In this document: positions 59,564 to 64,000 of the stretch, in pieces
Position numbering within the stretch: position 1 is the stretch's first letter
How the letters are laid out: each line of letters opens with the position of its first letter
From: Haemophilus haemolyticus_L
GTDB taxonomy: Bacteria; Pseudomonadota; Gammaproteobacteria; Enterobacterales; Pasteurellaceae
Assembly (NCBI RefSeq): GCF_003490595.1
Contig: NZ_QQGY01000011.1
Coordinates: 1 to 64,000 of the forward strand
Length of the DNA stretch: 64,000 nt
Direction of reading: 5' to 3'
The notes under the pieces: model-generated
What the model was told of the DNA's origin: nothing
The model's input: only the letters and a program-made list of their open reading frames with translations
The model's database searches: none
Program-made: the position numbers and the translations under genes

Positions 59564-60744
59564 TGAATTTTCCTATTTCTCTTTATATTGCGCTACGTTA
59601 TTGGCGTGCGAAAAGTGCGGATCGTTTTGGGCGATTAGTGACTAATCTTGCAAGCCTGGGGATTGTACTAGGTGTGATGGCGTTGATCATTGTGCTTTCT
59701 GTGATGAATGGTTTAGAGAATTACCAAAAACAACAGGTGTTATCTTCCATTCCTCATGCGATTGTGAGTGAAGAACAGCCTATTTCTACAGAAAAAACAT
59801 TAGAAAATTTACCGCACTTTGTCCAAAAAGCAGTGCCGATCAATACAACAAATGTGATTTATCAAACGACAAAAGGCGTAAGTGCAGGACAAATTATTGG
59901 TATTCAATCATTTTCTGATGATCCTTTGGTTGATTCTTTCGATCAGGCTAAATTTAACGAAATTTTACCTGCTGGTGAATTTAAACTGGTCATTGGTGAT
60001 CAACTTGCGCAAAAACTGGGCGTGAATATTGGGGATAAAATCCGTTTGATGATTACGGAAAATAGCCAATATACACCATTCGGTCGGGTGCCAATGCAGC
60101 GTTTATTTACGGTTAGCGATATTTATTATGATTATGGCGAAGCATCGGGTTATGAAGCCTTTGCTAATATTACAGATATTGGTCGCTTAATGCGTATTCA
60201 ACCGCAGCAAGCGCAGGGCTATCGTTTATTTTTGAATGATCCTTTTCAAATTACAGAACTCCCTCAATATTTCCCAGCACAAAAAATCACGGATTGGCGC
60301 GTACAAAAAGGTGAATTTTTCCAAGCGGTGAGAATGGAAAAAAATATGATGGGATTGCTGATTAGTTTGATCATTGTTGTGGCGATTTCCAATATTGTCA
60401 CCTCTTTAAGTTTAATGGTGGTGGATAAACAAGGGGAAATTGCGATCTTGCAAACTCAGGGCTTAACAAAATCCCAAGTGCGTTCAGTGTTTATTTATCA
60501 AGGATTACTGGTGGGATTTGTTGGCACATTGCTCGGTGCTATTTTGGGTGCTTTAGTCACCTTGAACTTAACAGAGATTGTAAGTGCGGTAAATCCACAA
60601 GGTGTTTTTTTACCGACAGAATTATCCTTTGTTCAAATGATTTTTGTCATTGGATTTTCCTTGTTGCTTTCTTTACTTTCTACACTTTACCCCGCTTATC
60701 GAGCTGCGAAAGTAGAACCTGCCGCTGCCTTGCGATACGAATAA
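59563..60744 (+). CDS. lolC: Lipoprotein-releasing ABC transporter permease LolC
   Basis: Inner-membrane subunit of LolCDE, which extracts outer-membrane lipoproteins and hands them to LolA. The 393-residue protein has a membrane segment near residues 25-48, a large periplasmic domain (about 50-260) and three C-terminal segments. It has the MacB/LolC-type motif VMNGLENYQKQQVLSSIPHAIV near residue 47 and YPAYRAAKVEPAAALRYE at the end. The other subunits lolD and lolE do not follow; biotin genes come next, 18 bp downstream. Confidence 0.9.
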   Translation: MNFPISLYIALRYWRAKSADRFGRLVTNLASLGIVLGVMALIIVLSVMNGLENYQKQQVLSSIPHAIVSEEQPISTEKTLENLPHFVQKAVPINTTNVIYQTTKGVSAGQIIGIQSFSDDPLVDSFDQAKFNEILPAGEFKLVIGDQLAQKLGVNIGDKIRLMITENSQYTPFGRVPMQRLFTVSDIYYDYGEASGYEAFANITDIGRLMRIQPQQAQGYRLFLNDPFQITELPQYFPAQKITDWRVQKGEFFQAVRMEKNMMGLLISLIIVVAISNIVTSLSLMVVDKQGEIAILQTQGLTKSQVRSVFIYQGLLVGFVGTLLGAILGALVTLNLTEIVSAVNPQGVFLPTELSFVQMIFVIGFSLLLSLLSTLYPAYRAAKVEPAAALRYE

Positions 60745-60762
60745 GTTTTTAATGGTAAATGA

Positions 60763-62055
60763 ATGATGGATGAACAATCACTTTTAGCTTTTGATACACA
60801 ACATATTTGGCATCCTTATTCTTCAGTTTCTTCAGATATGCCACTTTATGCGGTAGAACGTGCTGATGGCGTGATGATAACCTTAAAAGATGGCCGTCGT
60901 TTGATTGATGGCATGTCTTCTTGGTGGGCGGCGTTGCATGGTTATAATCATCCTCGTTTAAATTCGGCTGCACAGAATCAGTTGGCAAAAATGAGCCATA
61001 TTATGTTTGGCGGTTTTACCCATGAACCTGCGGTGGAATTAGCTCAATTATTAGTACAAATTTTGCCAAATGGATTAGATAAGATCTTTTTTGCTGATAG
61101 TGGTTCTGTTGCTGTGGAAGTAGCGATGAAAATGGCTATTCAATATCAGCACGCTAAAGGGGAAGTACAACGACAAAAATTCGCCACCATCCGTTCGGGT
61201 TATCATGGCGATACCTGGAATGCGATGTCTGTGTGTGATCCAACCACGGGTATGCATCATTTATTTCATCATAGCCTGCCCGTACAATATTTCCTTCCTC
61301 AACCCAATATTCCATTTAATGAATCTTGGAATGATTGTGTGATGGAACCTTTAGCTGATTTACTTAAGGAAAAAGGTCGCGAAATCGCCGCACTTATTTT
61401 AGAGCCTGTCGTGCAAGGTGCGGGCGGCATGTATTTTTATTCGCCAATTTATTTAGTGAAAGCGCAAGCGCTTTGTAAACAATATGGTGTATTGCTAATT
61501 TTTGATGAAATTGCTACAGGTTTTGGCCGCACAGGGAAATTATTTGCTGCTGAGCATGCTGGGATTTCGCCAGATATTATGTGTATCGGTAAAGCCTTAA
61601 CCGGTGGTTATTTAACTTTATCGGCAAGCATTACGACCACTGAAATTGCGCAAACTATTTGCCGCGGTGAGGCTAAATGTTTTATGCATGGACCCACTTT
61701 TATGGCAAATCCGTTGGCTTGTGCGATTGCAGCAGAATCTATCCGTTTATTGTTGGAAAGCCCTTGGCAACAAAATATTCAGCGAATTGAATCTTCCTTA
61801 AAACAACAGCTTTCACCTTTAGCTGAAAAAGATTACGTCAAAGAAGTTCGCGTATTAGGGGCGATTGGGGTGGTCGAAATGAAAAGTGCGGTAAATATGA
61901 AAACTTTAGTCCCACGTTTTGTGGAACAAGGTGTTTGGATTCGGCCTTTCGGAAAATTGGTTTATGTGATGCCGCCCTTTGTGATTAAAGATGATGAACT
62001 TCATAAATTAACGAAAGGCATGATTCTGGCTTTAACGCAGGAATATGAACATTAG
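60763..62055 (+). CDS. bioA: Adenosylmethionine-8-amino-7-oxononanoate aminotransferase
   Basis: PLP enzyme converting KAPA to DAPA with SAM as amino donor in biotin synthesis. The 430-residue protein begins near HIWHPYSS. It contains SSWWAALHGYNHP, the PLP-binding lysine in CIGKALTGGYLTLSA near residue 276 and the metal-free site DEIATGFGRTGKLFA near residue 247. The length agrees with E. coli BioA (429). Two adjacent ATGs (60763, 60766) are possible. No BirA operator-like palindrome is seen upstream. Confidence 0.95.
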   Translation: MMDEQSLLAFDTQHIWHPYSSVSSDMPLYAVERADGVMITLKDGRRLIDGMSSWWAALHGYNHPRLNSAAQNQLAKMSHIMFGGFTHEPAVELAQLLVQILPNGLDKIFFADSGSVAVEVAMKMAIQYQHAKGEVQRQKFATIRSGYHGDTWNAMSVCDPTTGMHHLFHHSLPVQYFLPQPNIPFNESWNDCVMEPLADLLKEKGREIAALILEPVVQGAGGMYFYSPIYLVKAQALCKQYGVLLIFDEIATGFGRTGKLFAAEHAGISPDIMCIGKALTGGYLTLSASITTTEIAQTICRGEAKCFMHGPTFMANPLACAIAAESIRLLLESPWQQNIQRIESSLKQQLSPLAEKDYVKEVRVLGAIGVVEMKSAVNMKTLVPRFVEQGVWIRPFGKLVYVMPPFVIKDDELHKLTKGMILALTQEYEH

Positions 62056-62063
62056 GATAAAAA

Positions 62064-63206
62064 ATGGATGCTTTTAAACAGCAACTGGAAAAGCTTAGCG
62101 CACAAAATCAATATCGTTCAATTCCAGATTTAGTTCATCAAGGACGATATATTACGCGAGAAAATCGCAAAATGCTGAATATGTCATCTAATGATTATTT
62201 AGGTTTGGCATCAAATGAAAACTTGCGCCAGTCTTTTTTACAACAATATGGTGATAATTTCCCTTCTTTTACCAGTTCTTCGTCTCGTTTATTAACGGGA
62301 AATTTTCCGATTTATACCGATCTTGAGCAGCTCATTGCTCAACGTTTCCAACGAGAAAGTGCTTTATTATTTAACAGTGGCTATCACGCCAATCTTGGTA
62401 TTTTACCAGCGTTGACGACAACAAAAAGTTTAATTTTGGCAGATAAATTAGTGCATGCCAGCATGATTGATGGCATTCGTTTAAGCCAATGTGAGTTCTT
62501 TCGTTATCGTCATAATGATTATGAACATCTAAAGAGTCTGCTCGAAAAAAATGCCGGAAAATTTGACCGCACTTTTATTGTGACAGAGTCCGTTTTTAGT
62601 ATGGATGGCGATGTAGCTGATTTGAAGTATCTTGTTCAATTAAAAAAACAGTTTCCAGATACTTATCTTTATGTGGATGAAGCCCATGCAATAGGCGTTT
62701 ACGGTAAAAACGGATTAGGTATTGCCGAACGAGCTAATGTGATAGCTGATATAGATTTGTTGGTTGGCACTTTTGGCAAGGCCTTAGCTTCAATGGGGGC
62801 TTATGTCGTCTGTGATCAAATATTAAAAGAATGTTTGATTAATCAAATGCGTCCATTGATTTTTTCAACCGCGCTTCCGCCATTTAATGTGGCTTGGACT
62901 CATTTTATTTTTGAACGATTACCACAACTTTCAAAAGAAAGAACGCATCTTGAGCGGTTAAGTGCATTTTTACGCCAAGAAGTGGAGCATAGAACGCAAA
63001 TAATGCCAAGCCAAACTTGCATTGTTCCCTATATTTTAGGTGAGAACGAAGCAACCCTTGCCAAGGCGAAAGATCTGCAAGAGCAAGGTTATTATTGCTT
63101 GCCGATTAGACCACCGACAGTACCAAAAGGTACATCCAGAATACGATTGTCTTTGACGGCAGATATGACAATAGATGAAGTAAAACAGTTTGTGGCATGC
63201 TTATAA
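62064..63206 (+). CDS. bioF: 8-amino-7-oxononanoate synthase
   Basis: Condenses pimeloyl-ACP (or -CoA) with alanine to give KAPA. The 380-residue alpha-oxoamine synthase carries NMSSNDYLGLASN near residue 38, the PLP-stacking region HASMIDGIRLSQ near residue 133, DEAHAIGVYGKNG near residue 207 and the PLP lysine in GTFGKALASMGAYV near residue 236. 8 bp after bioA. Confidence 0.95.
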   Translation: MDAFKQQLEKLSAQNQYRSIPDLVHQGRYITRENRKMLNMSSNDYLGLASNENLRQSFLQQYGDNFPSFTSSSSRLLTGNFPIYTDLEQLIAQRFQRESALLFNSGYHANLGILPALTTTKSLILADKLVHASMIDGIRLSQCEFFRYRHNDYEHLKSLLEKNAGKFDRTFIVTESVFSMDGDVADLKYLVQLKKQFPDTYLYVDEAHAIGVYGKNGLGIAERANVIADIDLLVGTFGKALASMGAYVVCDQILKECLINQMRPLIFSTALPPFNVAWTHFIFERLPQLSKERTHLERLSAFLRQEVEHRTQIMPSQTCIVPYILGENEATLAKAKDLQEQGYYCLPIRPPTVPKGTSRIRLSLTADMTIDEVKQFVACL

Positions 63207-63215
63207 GGAAATAAT

Positions 63216-63863
63216 GTGAAAACGAAATTTTATGATCATCAAGGTGAGCATTTAATAGTTTATTTTGCTGGCTGGGGAACACCTCTTGATGCTGTGGCTC
63301 ATTTGATTTTGCCAACAGATCATGATTTATTAATTTGCTACGATTATCAAGATTTGAAGTTAGATTTTGATTTTTCTGCCTATCAGCAAATTCGTGTAGT
63401 GGCATGGTCAATGGGTGTTTGGGTGGCAGAGCGAGTATTACAAGGAATCACCTTACAATCAGCAACAGCAGTGAATGGCACAGGTTTACCTTGTAATGAT
63501 AGCTTTGGTATTCCCTATGCTATTTTTAAAGATACGTTAGATAATCTCACAGAAAATACTCGTTCAAAGTTTGAACGTAGAATTTGTGGTGACAAAGTAT
63601 CTTTTGAACGTTATCAACAATTTTCTGCACGACCATTTAACGAAATTCATCAAGAACTCACCGCACTTTTTACGATGATTCAGAAAGATAAACGTGCCGA
63701 TCTTATTCACTGGACAAATGCATGGATTAGTTCTCGCGATAAAATTTTTATGCCAGCTAATCAGCACCAATATTGGGCATCGTGTTGTGCGGTTCAGGAA
63801 ATAGAGGGTGAGCATTATGTGTTTTCAAGATTTACCCACTGGTCGGCATTATGGAATCATTAA
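63216..63863 (+). CDS. bioG: Pimeloyl-ACP methyl ester esterase BioG
   Basis: Removes the methyl group from pimeloyl-ACP methyl ester, ending the BioC-BioH-type pimelate route. The 215-residue alpha/beta-hydrolase (DUF452) has the nucleophile in VVAWSMGVWVAERV near residue 67 and a late His in IEGEHYVFSRFTHW. BioG replaces BioH in Haemophilus and Neisseria. The start is GTG at 63216 with AAGGAAATAAT upstream. Its 3' end overlaps the bioC start by 13 bases in another frame. Confidence 0.9.
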   Translation: MKTKFYDHQGEHLIVYFAGWGTPLDAVAHLILPTDHDLLICYDYQDLKLDFDFSAYQQIRVVAWSMGVWVAERVLQGITLQSATAVNGTGLPCNDSFGIPYAIFKDTLDNLTENTRSKFERRICGDKVSFERYQQFSARPFNEIHQELTALFTMIQKDKRADLIHWTNAWISSRDKIFMPANQHQYWASCCAVQEIEGEHYVFSRFTHWSALWNH

Positions 63864-64000
63864 CTTCCGTAAATAAATCGCGTATTCAACAAGCCTTCCA
63901 AAAAGCTTTAAATAGTTATGATGAACATGCGTTAATTCAACAAAAAATGAATATTAAATTAATGATGCATTTGCAAGACTATTTACCAAATGGATCATTA
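63851..64000 (+). CDS. bioC: Malonyl-ACP O-methyltransferase BioC, N-terminal part
   Basis: Starts at ATG 63851 inside the end of bioG and runs off the window after 50 codons. The peptide opens MESLTSVNKSRIQQAFQKAL and continues NSYDEHALIQQKM. This fits the N-terminal helix of BioC, VNKxxIxxAFxxAxxxYxxHAxLQ. BioC caps malonyl-ACP with a methyl group so that fatty acid synthase can build the pimeloyl chain. The SAM-binding motif lies beyond the edge. Confidence 0.85.
   Translation, partial: MESLTSVNKSRIQQAFQKALNSYDEHALIQQKMNIKLMMHLQDYLPNGSL

Noticed and set aside
60745..60762. BirA operator before bioA
   Set aside because: Only 18 bp separate lolC and bioA, and no long TTGTAAAC-type palindrome is present.

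Overview
The window is AT-rich chromosomal DNA of a Haemophilus species of the H. influenzae / H. haemolyticus group. Three things point there. Dozens of Hin-type DNA uptake signal cores (AAGTGCGGT or its complement ACCGCACTT) are scattered through genes and between them. Nearly all proteins look like Haemophilus housekeeping proteins. Several arrangements are typical of the genus: lolB-ispE-prs, lrp-ftsK-lolA-rarA, nimR facing nikKLMQO, and bioA-bioF-bioG-bioC beside lolC. A hypB-hypD-hypE cluster directly behind the nickel transporter favours H. haemolyticus, because hypD is, from memory, used as a marker separating that species from H. influenzae. This assignment is inference.

Layout. 1-160: end of an IS3-like insertion sequence. 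180-2230: lysC (minus), then a tRNA Met-Leu-Gln-Gln operon. 2380-4840: a DUF2726 membrane protein, rplY, a DedA protein and riboflavin synthase. 4880-9420: the multidrug exporter norM/hmrM, sfsA, a Fur-controlled small RNA candidate, tyrS, and the lolB-ispE-prs operon (minus, to 10991). 11056-15315 (minus): cca, an SH3/YgiM-like protein, Pit phosphate transporter plus its DUF47 partner, and a small secreted Excalibur-like protein. 15479-18192: a CYTH triphosphatase, an array of hairpin-rich repeats, and radA. 18315-23603: lrp-ftsK-lolA-rarA. 23688-26297 (minus): purU-aroA and hns. 26518-28269: a lysine riboswitch controlling an NhaC-family transporter. 28536-30748: ilvIH, followed by a candidate CRP-activated small RNA. 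31042-40570: argS, a VOC-like protein, two small lipoproteins, the dnaB-alr-pgi group, pykA and tRNA-Val.

40705-49932 holds zapG, a RidA protein, a YwiC-like protein, a Sel1 protein, the nickel regulator nimR, the nikKLMQO importer, hypBDE and the tmRNA gene ssrA (minus). 50107-54272 carries dinB, epmC and an accessory-looking trio in which a cytoplasmic ComEC-like metallo-beta-lactamase-fold hydrolase sits between two secreted Sel1-repeat paralogues. 54428-63206 runs on the plus strand through prfA, an RDD protein, prmC, a SirB1-like protein, kdsA, a hydroxyacid dehydrogenase, lolC, bioA and bioF. bioG follows, and bioC runs off the end.

How it fits together. PrfA and its methylase PrmC are neighbours. 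Nickel is imported by Nik under NimR and may feed the Hyp maturation proteins as well as any urease elsewhere. lolA, lolB and lolC belong to the lipoprotein-sorting pathway but sit in three separate operons. Most of the window is ordinary core genome. The parts worth a second look are the Sel1-hydrolase-Sel1 trio, the orphan hyp genes, two small RNA candidates and the palindromic array before radA.
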